Below are positions 24,401-32,596 of a stretch of DNA of 40,031 nucleotides, in pieces. Position 1 is the first letter of the stretch; every line of letters starts with the position of its first letter. The stretch spans positions 1-40,031 of the forward strand of contig JANLGW010000063.1 in the NCBI GenBank assembly GCA_024653965.1, written 5' to 3'. The translations under genes were made by a program, and so were the position numbers. Below the pieces are notes generated by a model that was not told the DNA's origin, made no database searches, and saw only the letters and a program-made list of their open reading frames with translations. This DNA comes from Rhodospirillales bacterium (GTDB lineage Bacteria > Pseudomonadota > Alphaproteobacteria > Rhodospirillales > Magnetovibrionaceae).

Positions 24401-24700
24401 GGGGTAACCTGTATGGTAAAATCGTTTCTTATCACGGAGACTATGCCCCCGTGAGTGCGTCGACTGTCAAGGGCATTGTCCATTATATTCGTAATAACCG
24501 AGTTTCGCAAAATTTCACGGAACAACGCGAGAAAAAGCAAAATTTTGTCGATACCCTTTATTTTGCAAGGCATAATAACAAGATTATGAGGGTCTTTCGG
24601 CTTTCTTTAGCCCCCTTGTCGGGTCGGATACACCGTGTTAGTGTTGAAAATAATCATCACCCAGGGCTTTAACGGCCTGAGCTGAGACAAGAGCTGTATC
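24401..24700. promoter_or_regulatory. Divergent control region between puuB and puuD operons
   Basis: Three hundred bases without a gene. On the minus strand, 24477-24491 reads CGAATATAATGGACA, matching the E. coli PuuR site as I recall it (AAAATATAATGAACA) at 12 of 15 positions. CATAAT and ATTATG (24571-24576, 24583-24588) form a perfect short palindrome. GCAAAATTT occurs twice (from 24508 and 24538) with TTTTGC nearby in the opposite sense. These are candidate operators for the PuuR-like regulators; exact promoters are not clear. Confidence 0.4.
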
Positions 24701-25459
24701 ATGCGCTCCAAGCCCATCGTTGCCGTCTCCACCTGCGTCAAGGACATTGGCGGCTTCGACTATTATTGTGTGAACGACAAATACGTCGACGGCCTGGTTA
24801 GGGCCTGCGGCGTAATGCCGGTGCTGTTGCCCGCGTTGGGCGATGCTCTGGGGGCCGAAGACGTGCTGGAAATGTGCGATGGATTGTACCTGACGGGCAG
24901 CGTTTCCAATGTCGAGCCCCGTCATTATGGCGGTTCACCCAGTGAAATGGGCACCTTGCATGATCCGAAGCGTGATGCGACGACGCTGCCGTTGATCCGC
25001 GCCGCGATCGAACATGGTGTGCCTTTGTTCGCCATCTGCCGGGGCTATCAGGAAATGAACGTGGCGTTGGGCGGCACCTTGCACCAAAAGGTCCATCAGG
25101 TTCCCGGTCTTATGGATCACCGCGAAGATCGGACCAAAACACCCGATGTTTATTATGGCCCCGTTCATCCGGTGAATCTGACACCCGGCGGCAGGCTCGC
25201 GGCGATTGCAGGCACGACCCAGGTTATGGTCAACTCGTTGCACGGCCAGGGGGTCGAGCGGCTGGCGGATACGCTGGAAATCGAAGCGGTAGCGCCGGAC
25301 GGATTGATCGAGGCTTTTCATGTCAAGGGGGCCAAGACTTTCGCTTTAGGGGTGCAGTGGCATCCCGAATGGAAGGTTATGGAAAATGAATTTTCACGCG
25401 CCATTTTTGCCAAGTTCGCCGAAGCTTGCCGAGAACGCGCCAACAAACGAAACGTGTGA
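24701..25459 (+). CDS. puuD: Gamma-glutamyl-gamma-aminobutyrate hydrolase
   Basis: A 252-residue class I glutamine-amidotransferase-like hydrolase that releases GABA from gamma-glutamyl-GABA, the last step of the Puu route. The nucleophile Cys113 lies in FAICRGYQEMNVALGG, the catalytic His in LGVQWHPEW, and MVNSLHGQG is the usual substrate segment. The length matches E. coli PuuD (254). It begins a plus-strand series with puuA (8 bases on) and spuC, divergent from puuB. Confidence 0.93.
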   Translation: MRSKPIVAVSTCVKDIGGFDYYCVNDKYVDGLVRACGVMPVLLPALGDALGAEDVLEMCDGLYLTGSVSNVEPRHYGGSPSEMGTLHDPKRDATTLPLIRAAIEHGVPLFAICRGYQEMNVALGGTLHQKVHQVPGLMDHREDRTKTPDVYYGPVHPVNLTPGGRLAAIAGTTQVMVNSLHGQGVERLADTLEIEAVAPDGLIEAFHVKGAKTFALGVQWHPEWKVMENEFSRAIFAKFAEACRERANKRNV

Positions 25460-25467
25460 AGTGTGTT

Positions 25468-26838
25468 ATGAGCGACAACGAACCTACCGTTAACATCAAC
25501 ATGGCCGAGTGGTGCGCCGAGCACCGTATTACCGAGGTCGAGTGTCTGGTACCTGATTTGTCGGGCATTGCGCGTGGCAAGATTCTGCCCACCGAGAAAT
25601 TTCTCAAGGGCATTGAATCCGATTCCCATCGTATGCCGGAAAGCATGTTCACCCAGACCGTAACCGGGGATTTCCCCGATGACGATGCCGACGATCTGGT
25701 GTCGGTGATCGATATCGACGTGACCATGCGCCCCGACGCCAATACGATGCGTCCCGTGCCGTGGTATACCGAGCCGACGGCTCAGGTGATCTGCGACTGT
25801 ACCTATCACAACGACAAACCGGTGGAAATTTCCGCCCGCCATGTGCTGCGCCGGGTGCTGAATTTGTTTGACGAACAAGACTGGCGCCCCGTGGTTGCTC
25901 CGGAAGTCGAGATGTATCTGGTGAAGACCAACGTCGACCCGGATTATCCGCTGGAACCGCCGGTCGGGCGTTCGGGGCGCGCGGAAACGGGCCGTCAGGC
26001 TTTTGGCATTGATGCCGCCAACGAATTTGACGCCATTTTTGAAGACGTCTACGACTATTGCGAAGCCGAACGGCTGGACATCGATACGCTCAATCACGAA
26101 GGCGGCGTCGCGCAGATGGAAGTAAACTTCCTGCATGGCGATGCGTTGGAACTGGCCGATCAGGTGTTTTTGTTCAAACGCACCGTGCGCCAGACCGCCA
26201 TCAACCATGGTGTATTCGCGACCTTTATGGCCAAGCCCATGCAGAACGAGCCGGGCAGCGCGCTGCACATTCATCAAAGTATTTATGACACCAAGACGGG
26301 CACCAATATCTTTGCCGATGGTGATGGTGAAAACAGCGAAATGTTTTTGTCGTTCCTCGCCGGGCTGCAAAAATATGCGTCGGCGATGATGCCGTTGTTT
26401 GCGCCCAACGTGAATTCGTATCGTCGGTTTACTTACGAAGAGTCGCCGATCAATACCTACTGGGGTATCGATAACCGCAGTTGCGGATTGCGCGTTCCGC
26501 GCTCCGGTGCGGCGGAACGGCGGGTGGAAAACCGTATCCCCGGCGCCGATGTGAACCCCTATCTGGCGATTGCCGGCACGCTGGCTTGCGGTTATTTGGG
26601 CATGATTGAAGAATTGAAGCCGACCGCGCCGAAAAAAGGTAACGCTTACGTGCTGCCGAAACGACTGCCGCAGCACCTCATGGATGCGCTCAATCGCTTT
26701 GAAGAAAATGAAAAAATCCGCGCCATTTTGGGTGAACGGTTTGTGGATTTGGTCTGTGTCGTCAAACGCCATGAACTCAAAACTTATGACCGCGTGATCA
26801 GTTCGTGGGAACGCGAACACTTGTTGTTGAATGTCTAA
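25468..26838 (+). CDS. puuA: Glutamine synthetase family protein, probable gamma-glutamylputrescine synthetase (1)
   Basis: A 456-residue GS-fold ligase that would join glutamate to putrescine with ATP. The N-terminal beta-grasp domain (VECLVPDLSGIARGKILP) and the catalytic core are clear: VVAPEVEMYLV, QMEVNF and GSALHIHQS, then NSYRRF and the ENRIPGADVNPYLA end motif. ATG 25468 is preferred over the in-frame 25426, which overlaps puuD. The start lies 8 bases after puuD and 18 bases separate its stop from spuC. It is less like E. coli PuuA than the paralogue at 32597, so a different amine substrate (spermidine, ethanolamine or another) is possible. Confidence 0.85.
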   Translation: MSDNEPTVNINMAEWCAEHRITEVECLVPDLSGIARGKILPTEKFLKGIESDSHRMPESMFTQTVTGDFPDDDADDLVSVIDIDVTMRPDANTMRPVPWYTEPTAQVICDCTYHNDKPVEISARHVLRRVLNLFDEQDWRPVVAPEVEMYLVKTNVDPDYPLEPPVGRSGRAETGRQAFGIDAANEFDAIFEDVYDYCEAERLDIDTLNHEGGVAQMEVNFLHGDALELADQVFLFKRTVRQTAINHGVFATFMAKPMQNEPGSALHIHQSIYDTKTGTNIFADGDGENSEMFLSFLAGLQKYASAMMPLFAPNVNSYRRFTYEESPINTYWGIDNRSCGLRVPRSGAAERRVENRIPGADVNPYLAIAGTLACGYLGMIEELKPTAPKKGNAYVLPKRLPQHLMDALNRFEENEKIRAILGERFVDLVCVVKRHELKTYDRVISSWEREHLLLNV

Positions 26839-26856
26839 CCGTTAAGGAAACTAAGA

Positions 26857-28227
26857 ATGAACCTCGTTTTCAACAGCACCAGTGAATGGCAGCGCGAAGA
26901 TCGCGACCATCACCTGCACCCGTTCACCGACATTGCTCAGTTGAACGCCAAGGGCGTGCGCGTGATCACCCATGGCGAGGGCGTCTATATCTGGGACAGC
27001 GAAGGCAATAAGATCATCGACGGTATGGCGGGTCTGTGGTGCGTGAACTTAGGTTATGGCCGCAAGGAATTGATCGAGGTGGCCACCAAGCAGATGAGCG
27101 AGTTGGCGTTCTATAACACCTTTTTTATGACCACCACCACGCCCGCCACGGCGCTGGCCAGCTTGCTGGCCGAAGTTACGCCCGAGGGCATGAACCATGT
27201 GTTTTACGGCTGCTCCGGTTCGGAATCGAACGATACCGTGGTGCGTCTGGTGTGGCGCTATTGGGATGTCAAAGGCGAACCTAAACGTAAAACCATCATC
27301 GGTCGGAACAACGGTTACCACGGCAGCACCGTCATCGGCGCGTGTTTGGGCGGCATGGGCGGAATGCACAAACAAGGCCCCCTGCCATATCCGGGCTTTG
27401 CGCATATCGATCAGCCGCACTGGTACATTAATGCTGGCGACATGGACCCGGACGAATACGGTCTGCTGGCGGCGCGTCAGTTGGAAGACAAAATCTTAGA
27501 GCTGGGCCCCGACACCGTGGCGGCATTTATCGGCGAGCCGATCCAGGGCGCCGGTGGTGTGGTTGTGCCGCCCGACAGTTATTGGCCGGAAATCCAGCGC
27601 ATTTGCCGTAAATACGGCATCTTGCTCATTTCCGACGAAGTCATTTGCGGATTTGGCCGCACCGGCGAATGGTTCGGCTGTCAGTCGTTCGGCTTCGAGC
27701 CGGATATGATGACCATGGCCAAGGGTATGTCGTCGGGTTATCAGCCCATTTCCGGCGTGATGGTGCGTCAACACATCGTGGATGCCATTGCGCCGACGGG
27801 CGAGTTTTATCATGGTTACACCTATTCCGGTCACCCGGTTGCAACGGCGGTGGCGCATGCCAATATTTCAATCTTGCGCGACGAAGGCGTGATCGAACGG
27901 GTAAAAAAGGACATCGGCCCGTATTTTCAGGCGAAAGTGCGCGAGTTGGGCGATCACCCCTTGGTCGGCAACGTGCGCGGTCGCGGCCTGATTGCGGGCA
28001 TGGAATTGATGAAAAACAAAAAAACCCGGGAGCGTTTCGACCCCGTCGGCAAAACCGGCCTAATTTGTCGAAACCATTGTTTTGAAAACAATATCATCAT
28101 GCGCGCCACGGGCGATGCGATGCTGCTTTCGCCGCCTTTGGTCATTTCGCGAGATGAGGTAGACGAATTGTTCGAGAAGGCTAAAATGTGTCTAGATATG
28201 ACTGCCCGGGATGTGGGCGTCATATAG
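26857..28227 (+). CDS. spuC: Class III putrescine--pyruvate aminotransferase (SpuC-like)
   Basis: A 456-residue PLP transaminase. Lys289 in MTMAKGMSSGYQP is the Schiff-base lysine and LLISDEVICGFGRTG holds the cofactor Asp. The N-terminal HLHPFTDIAQLNAKG and MAGLWCVNLGYGRKEL are characteristic of SpuC-type polyamine:pyruvate aminotransferases. It would convert putrescine and pyruvate to 4-aminobutanal and alanine, bypassing glutamylation. It is co-directional with puuD-puuA and followed by potFGHI. A GABA or other diamine substrate cannot be excluded. Confidence 0.9.
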   Translation: MNLVFNSTSEWQREDRDHHLHPFTDIAQLNAKGVRVITHGEGVYIWDSEGNKIIDGMAGLWCVNLGYGRKELIEVATKQMSELAFYNTFFMTTTTPATALASLLAEVTPEGMNHVFYGCSGSESNDTVVRLVWRYWDVKGEPKRKTIIGRNNGYHGSTVIGACLGGMGGMHKQGPLPYPGFAHIDQPHWYINAGDMDPDEYGLLAARQLEDKILELGPDTVAAFIGEPIQGAGGVVVPPDSYWPEIQRICRKYGILLISDEVICGFGRTGEWFGCQSFGFEPDMMTMAKGMSSGYQPISGVMVRQHIVDAIAPTGEFYHGYTYSGHPVATAVAHANISILRDEGVIERVKKDIGPYFQAKVRELGDHPLVGNVRGRGLIAGMELMKNKKTRERFDPVGKTGLICRNHCFENNIIMRATGDAMLLSPPLVISRDEVDELFEKAKMCLDMTARDVGVI

Positions 28228-28309
28228 GCTTGAATTTAGGGCTTTATTTGGGGAAGCTACGGTTCGCATTCGTTGAATTTCAGTTTCAGTTCCAGTTGGA
28301 GGGATAAGG

Positions 28310-29494
28310 ATGAGCACGTTAGGTAAAATTTTGGTCGCTGCCGTCGCGGCGATCGCCGTCGCGGCTTTGGCTTTCTTTATGATGGGCAAACCCGCAGAAG
28401 AACAAGTTGAAGCTAAACCCGAAGTCAAAACCGAAGCCAAAGTCGAAGCTCCTGCCGAGGTTAAGGTCGAAGACAAGGTTGTGAACGTTTACAACTGGTC
28501 CGATTACATCGACGACCAGGTGTTGAAGGATTTTGAGGCCGAAACCGGCATTAAGGTCGTTTACGACGTGTTCGATTCCAACGACGTTTTGGAAACCAAG
28601 TTGCTGGCCGGTGGTTCGGGTTATGACGTGGTGGTGCCTTCTGCACAGTTTTTGGCTCGCCAGATTCAGGCCGGCGTGTTTGGCAAGCTAGACAAAGCCA
28701 AACTCACCAACTGGGGCAATCTGTGGGACGTGGTGCTAGATCGCACCAGCACCTACGATCCGAACCATGAACATGCCGTCAATTACATGTGGGGTACCAC
28801 CGGTATCGGTTATAACGTGAAGATGGTGACTGAGCGCATGGCTGACGCGCCCGTCAACTCATGGGAGTTGGTGTTTAAGCCGGAAGTGGCGGCCAAGTTT
28901 GCCGATTGCGGCATCTATATGCTGGACGCCGCCGAGGAAATTCTTCCCTCCGTTCTCGCGTATCTTGGCGAAAATCCCGATACCAAAGATCCCGCAGTCA
29001 TCGCCAAGGCTGAAGCGGCGTTGATGGCAGTGCGTCCGTACGTTCGTAAATTCCATTCGTCGGAATACATCGACGCGTTGGCCAACGGCGACATCTGTAT
29101 CGCTGTGGGCTGGTCGGGTGACGTGTTCCAGGCAGCGGCCCGCGCGGCTGAGGCTAACAATGGCGTTGAAGTCAGTTACTCTGCTCCGAAGGAAGGTGCG
29201 TTCATGTGGTTCGACATGATGGCCATTCCTGCCGATGCGCCGCACGCGGATAATGCGCATACCTTCATCAACTACATGATGCGCGCCGACGTGATCGCCA
29301 AGGCATCCAACTATGTTCAGTACGCCAACGGCAACAAGGCGTCTCAGGCGTTGCTGGATAAGGCGGTGATCGACAATCCCAGCATCTATCCGACGGATGA
29401 GACGATGAAAAAACTGTTCACCATTACGCCCTACGACGCGGATGCGCAGCGTGCGCTTACGCGCAGTTGGACCCGCGTGAAAAGTGGCCAGTAA
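28310..29494 (+). CDS. potF: Polyamine ABC transporter substrate-binding protein, N-terminally anchored
   Basis: A 394-residue PotD/PotF-family binding protein for putrescine or spermidine in the periplasm. The family start VNVYNWSDYIDDQVLKDFE begins only at about residue 58, and GSGYDVVVPSAQFL, YMWGTTGIGYN and AVGWSGDVFQA are typical. Before it come a hydrophobic helix (about residues 7-24, ending AFFMMG) and a repetitive Glu/Lys/Ala/Val linker (EAKPEVKTEAKVEAPAEVKV). A normal signal peptide with a good cleavage site is not obvious, so the protein may stay tethered to the membrane. GGAGG lies just upstream of the ATG. A strong terminator follows the gene. Confidence 0.92.
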   Translation: MSTLGKILVAAVAAIAVAALAFFMMGKPAEEQVEAKPEVKTEAKVEAPAEVKVEDKVVNVYNWSDYIDDQVLKDFEAETGIKVVYDVFDSNDVLETKLLAGGSGYDVVVPSAQFLARQIQAGVFGKLDKAKLTNWGNLWDVVLDRTSTYDPNHEHAVNYMWGTTGIGYNVKMVTERMADAPVNSWELVFKPEVAAKFADCGIYMLDAAEEILPSVLAYLGENPDTKDPAVIAKAEAALMAVRPYVRKFHSSEYIDALANGDICIAVGWSGDVFQAAARAAEANNGVEVSYSAPKEGAFMWFDMMAIPADAPHADNAHTFINYMMRADVIAKASNYVQYANGNKASQALLDKAVIDNPSIYPTDETMKKLFTITPYDADAQRALTRSWTRVKSGQ

Positions 29495-29505
29495 GACTTT
29501 TTAGG

Positions 29506-29543
29506 AAAGACCGTCCCACCTGATCGTGGGACGGTCTTTTCAC
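29506..29543 (+). terminator. Terminator/attenuator between potF and potG
   Basis: AAAGACCGTCCCAC (29506-29519), loop CTGATC and GTGGGACGGTCTTT (29526-29539) form a perfect 14-base-pair hairpin ending in a T-run. It lies within the potFGHI operon, so partial readthrough would keep the binding protein more abundant than the membrane and ATPase subunits. Confidence 0.85.
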
Positions 29544-29568
29544 TTCTGCTTTTGAAAGGTCTAGATTT

Positions 29569-30717
29569 ATGGCTGAGGCGAGTTCACAAGCACGAAAAGT
29601 GTGGGCGCCGTGGAATGAACCGGGCGCCAAGCCGTTCGTTCGTATCGAGGGGGTCACCAAGAAATTCGGCAGTTTTGTCGCTGTAGACAACATCTCTCTC
29701 GATATCTACGAGCGGGAATTTTATTCCCTATTAGGGCCGTCGGGCTGTGGCAAGACCACGCTGTTGCGTATGTTGGCGGGATTTGAGATGCCGTCCACGG
29801 GCCGCATCATCATCGATGGCGAAGACATGTCGACCGTGCCACCGCACAAACGCCCGGTGAACATGATGTTTCAGTCTTACGCGTTGTTTCCGCATATGAC
29901 CGTGGAACAAAACATCGCCTTCGGCCTTAAACAAGATCATCTGCCCAAAGCCGACATCGCCGAGCGCGTAGAGCGCATGATCAATCTGGTGCAGTTGAAC
30001 AAGTTCGCCAAGCGCAAACCCGAGCAATTGTCCGGCGGACAAAAGCAGCGTGTGGCGCTGGCGCGTTCCTTGGCGAAGAAACCTAAGATTTTGCTGCTCG
30101 ACGAACCGTTGGGCGCGTTGGATAAAAAACTGCGCGAAGAAACTCAGTTCGAACTGATGAACATTCAAGAAAAGTTGGGTGTGACCTTCATTATCGTTAC
30201 CCACGACCAGGAAGAAGCGATGACCGTGTCGTCGCGTATCGCGGTGATGAACCACGGTTGCGTAGAACAGGTGGCGACACCCAGCGAAATTTACGAATAT
30301 CCCAATTCCCGTTTGGTGGCTCAATTCATCGGCGACGTCAACATTATGGAAAGCCGCATCGCTGAGGTTCTGCCCGATAGGGCGCGTTTGAATGTGGTAG
30401 GAATTGATGCGCCAGTACAAACGGGACGCAGCGTCAATGCCGCGCCGGGTGAAATCGCGTGGGTCGCCATCCGGCCTGAAAAAATGGTGGTCAGTCTGAC
30501 TCCACCCGCCGATACCTCGGTCAACTGTTTAAGCGGCGTGGTATGGGATATCGGCTATCTGGGAAAATTGTCGGTATTTCATGTCCGCCTCGAAGACAAA
30601 AGCATTGTTACCGTGGCGCAAACCAACCGCAAGCGCGAAACCGAACGCACCATCACGTGGGAAGACAAGGTCTATGTCACCTGGTCCCCCGACGCGGCGG
30701 TGGTGCTGTTGGCCTGA
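29569..30717 (+). CDS. potG: Polyamine ABC transporter ATP-binding protein
   Basis: A 382-residue ABC ATPase powering polyamine import. Walker A GPSGCGKTT is at residues 56-64, signature LSGGQKQR at about 154-161, Walker B ILLLDEP at about 174-180, and the switch His is in IIVTHDQEEAMT. A C-terminal TOBE domain (about 290-380) fits the PotA/PotG type. Its start lies 74 bases after potF, beyond the hairpin, and potH follows 14 bases after its stop. Confidence 0.95.
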   Translation: MAEASSQARKVWAPWNEPGAKPFVRIEGVTKKFGSFVAVDNISLDIYEREFYSLLGPSGCGKTTLLRMLAGFEMPSTGRIIIDGEDMSTVPPHKRPVNMMFQSYALFPHMTVEQNIAFGLKQDHLPKADIAERVERMINLVQLNKFAKRKPEQLSGGQKQRVALARSLAKKPKILLLDEPLGALDKKLREETQFELMNIQEKLGVTFIIVTHDQEEAMTVSSRIAVMNHGCVEQVATPSEIYEYPNSRLVAQFIGDVNIMESRIAEVLPDRARLNVVGIDAPVQTGRSVNAAPGEIAWVAIRPEKMVVSLTPPADTSVNCLSGVVWDIGYLGKLSVFHVRLEDKSIVTVAQTNRKRETERTITWEDKVYVTWSPDAAVVLLA

Positions 30718-30731
30718 GTGGGGGCGAGACC

Positions 30732-31736
30732 ATGCTGCCGGATCAATTGGATGTGAAAGTGACGAGCCAACCCCTCCATGGTAGTGGTGTATTGCGTTTT
30801 GTGCGCGAATGCCCGCCATACCGCTGGGCGGCGGGGCTGTGCAGCGTTTTTGGCATTCAGAGCCGTTCATTGACCGTTGCTGTGCCTTATTTGTGGTTGC
30901 TGGCGTTTTTTCTGGCGCCGTTTCTGATTGTCTTCAAACTTAGTTTCTCGGAAATCCTTATCGCGATGCCGCCCTATGCGCCGCTCTATGAGATGGCGGA
31001 GGACGGGTATCTTCAGATTACGCTGCACTTGGAAAATTACAGCCTCTTGTTTCAAGACGATCTGTACTGGAAGTCTTACGTCAGCAGTTTGGAGATCGCC
31101 ATCGTTTCGACCATGCTGACGCTCATGGTCGGTTTCCCCATTGCTTATGGTATGGCGCGCGCGCCTCGGCCATGGCGGTTGCCGTTGATGATGATGGTGA
31201 TCTTGCCGTTTTGGACGTCGTTCTTGATCCGCGTCTACGCCTGGATCGGCATCTTGAAACCCGAAGGGTTTCTCAATATGTTTTTGACGTGGTTGGGGGT
31301 GATCGACGAGCCGTTGATCATTTTGCATACCAACATCGCGGTCTATATCGGCATCGTGTATTCGTACCTGCCGTTCATGATTTTACCGCTCTACGCCAAT
31401 TTGGAAAAAATGGATATCTCGTTGCTGGAAGCGGCAGCGGACCTTGGCTGCACGCCTTTTAAGGCGTTTTGGAAAATTACCTTTCCGTTGGCGATGCCCG
31501 GCATCATCGCGGGATGTTTTTTGGTGTTCATTCCGGCGGTGGGTGAATTTGTGATCCCCGATCTGTTGGGCGGGTCGAGCACCTTGATGATTGGCAAGAC
31601 GCTGTGGGCGGAATTTTTCAACAACCGCGATTGGCCGTTGTCTTCGGCGGTGGCGGTGGTCTTGCTGTTGCTGCTGGTGGTGCCGATCGTGTGGTTTCAG
31701 CGCCTTCAAGCCAAGCGCGAAGCGCAGTTGAATTAG
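30732..31736 (+). CDS. potH: Polyamine ABC transporter permease
   Basis: A 334-residue inner-membrane permease with about six transmembrane helices. The cytoplasmic EAA loop that docks with PotG is EAAADLGCTPFKAFWKITFP, near residue 236. An N-terminal extension of some 50 residues precedes the first helix (VAVPYLWLLAFFLAPFLIV). ATG 30732 is chosen because the longer frame would overlap potG. It is followed by potI after 6 bases. Confidence 0.95.
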   Translation: MLPDQLDVKVTSQPLHGSGVLRFVRECPPYRWAAGLCSVFGIQSRSLTVAVPYLWLLAFFLAPFLIVFKLSFSEILIAMPPYAPLYEMAEDGYLQITLHLENYSLLFQDDLYWKSYVSSLEIAIVSTMLTLMVGFPIAYGMARAPRPWRLPLMMMVILPFWTSFLIRVYAWIGILKPEGFLNMFLTWLGVIDEPLIILHTNIAVYIGIVYSYLPFMILPLYANLEKMDISLLEAAADLGCTPFKAFWKITFPLAMPGIIAGCFLVFIPAVGEFVIPDLLGGSSTLMIGKTLWAEFFNNRDWPLSSAVAVVLLLLLVVPIVWFQRLQAKREAQLN

Positions 31737-31742
31737 GGGACG

Positions 31743-32567
31743 ATGATGATTAGCAAATGGTCCTGGTTCAACAAAACCTCTATCATCGTCGGGTTTTCGT
31801 TTCTCTACATTCCGATTTTGTTGTTGGTTCTCTATAGCTTCAATGAATCGCGTCTAGTTACCGTGTGGGGGGGATTCTCTACCAAGTGGTACGGTTCGCT
31901 GTTGCAAAACGAAGGTATTCTTGGCGCTGCTACCGTGACGTTGAAGGTGGCGGCCATGGCGTCCACCATGGCCACGATTTTGGGCACCATGGCGGGTTTT
32001 TCCATGTCGCGGTTTGGGCGCTTTCGCGGTCGCACGCTGTTTAACGGCATGATCTATGCGCCTTTGGTGATGCCTGAAGTCATCACCGGGTTGTCGTTGT
32101 TGTTGATGTTCGTGGCCATTTCGCTTGATCGCGGCATGTGGACCATCACGCTGGCGCATACCACCTTCGCCATGTGTTACGTGGCGGTGGTGGTGCAATC
32201 GCGCTTGACCTCGTTCGATCGTTCTATCGAAGAAGCGGCGATGGATTTAGGCTGTACGCCGCTTAAGACGTTTTTTGTGATTACCTTGCCTGTCATCATG
32301 CCTGCCGTGGCATCAGGATGGTTGTTGTCGTTCACTCTGTCGCTGGACGATCTGGTGATCGCCAGCTTTACCACCGGGCCTGGCGCGACGACGCTGCCGA
32401 TGAAAATCTATTCCATGGTGCGTTTGGGCGTGACGCCTGAAATCAACGCCATTTCAACCATTCTCATCGGTATCGTCGCCGTGGGCGTGGTGATTACGTC
32501 GGTGTTGCATAAGCGCCGTGAAGCACAACGCGCCAAGGATGAAATGCTCGCCTCTTCGGCGCCATAA
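31743..32567 (+). CDS. potI: Polyamine ABC transporter permease
   Basis: A 274-residue permease that pairs with PotH. It has six hydrophobic helices beginning SIIVGFSFLYIPILLLVLY, and the EAA motif EEAAMDLGCTPLKTFFVITL lies near residue 166. AGGGGA precedes the ATG. It is the fourth gene of potFGHI; the second puuA begins 29 bases later, probably on the same transcript. Confidence 0.95.
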   Translation: MMISKWSWFNKTSIIVGFSFLYIPILLLVLYSFNESRLVTVWGGFSTKWYGSLLQNEGILGAATVTLKVAAMASTMATILGTMAGFSMSRFGRFRGRTLFNGMIYAPLVMPEVITGLSLLLMFVAISLDRGMWTITLAHTTFAMCYVAVVVQSRLTSFDRSIEEAAMDLGCTPLKTFFVITLPVIMPAVASGWLLSFTLSLDDLVIASFTTGPGATTLPMKIYSMVRLGVTPEINAISTILIGIVAVGVVITSVLHKRREAQRAKDEMLASSAP

Positions 32568-32596
32568 TTTAAGACCAACCCAACTGGAGTACCTCC

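Noticed and set aside
25318-26820. 500-codon minus-strand frame opposite puuA
   Set aside because: Long but purely a GC-driven shadow; the plus strand has the full glutamine synthetase-like sequence.
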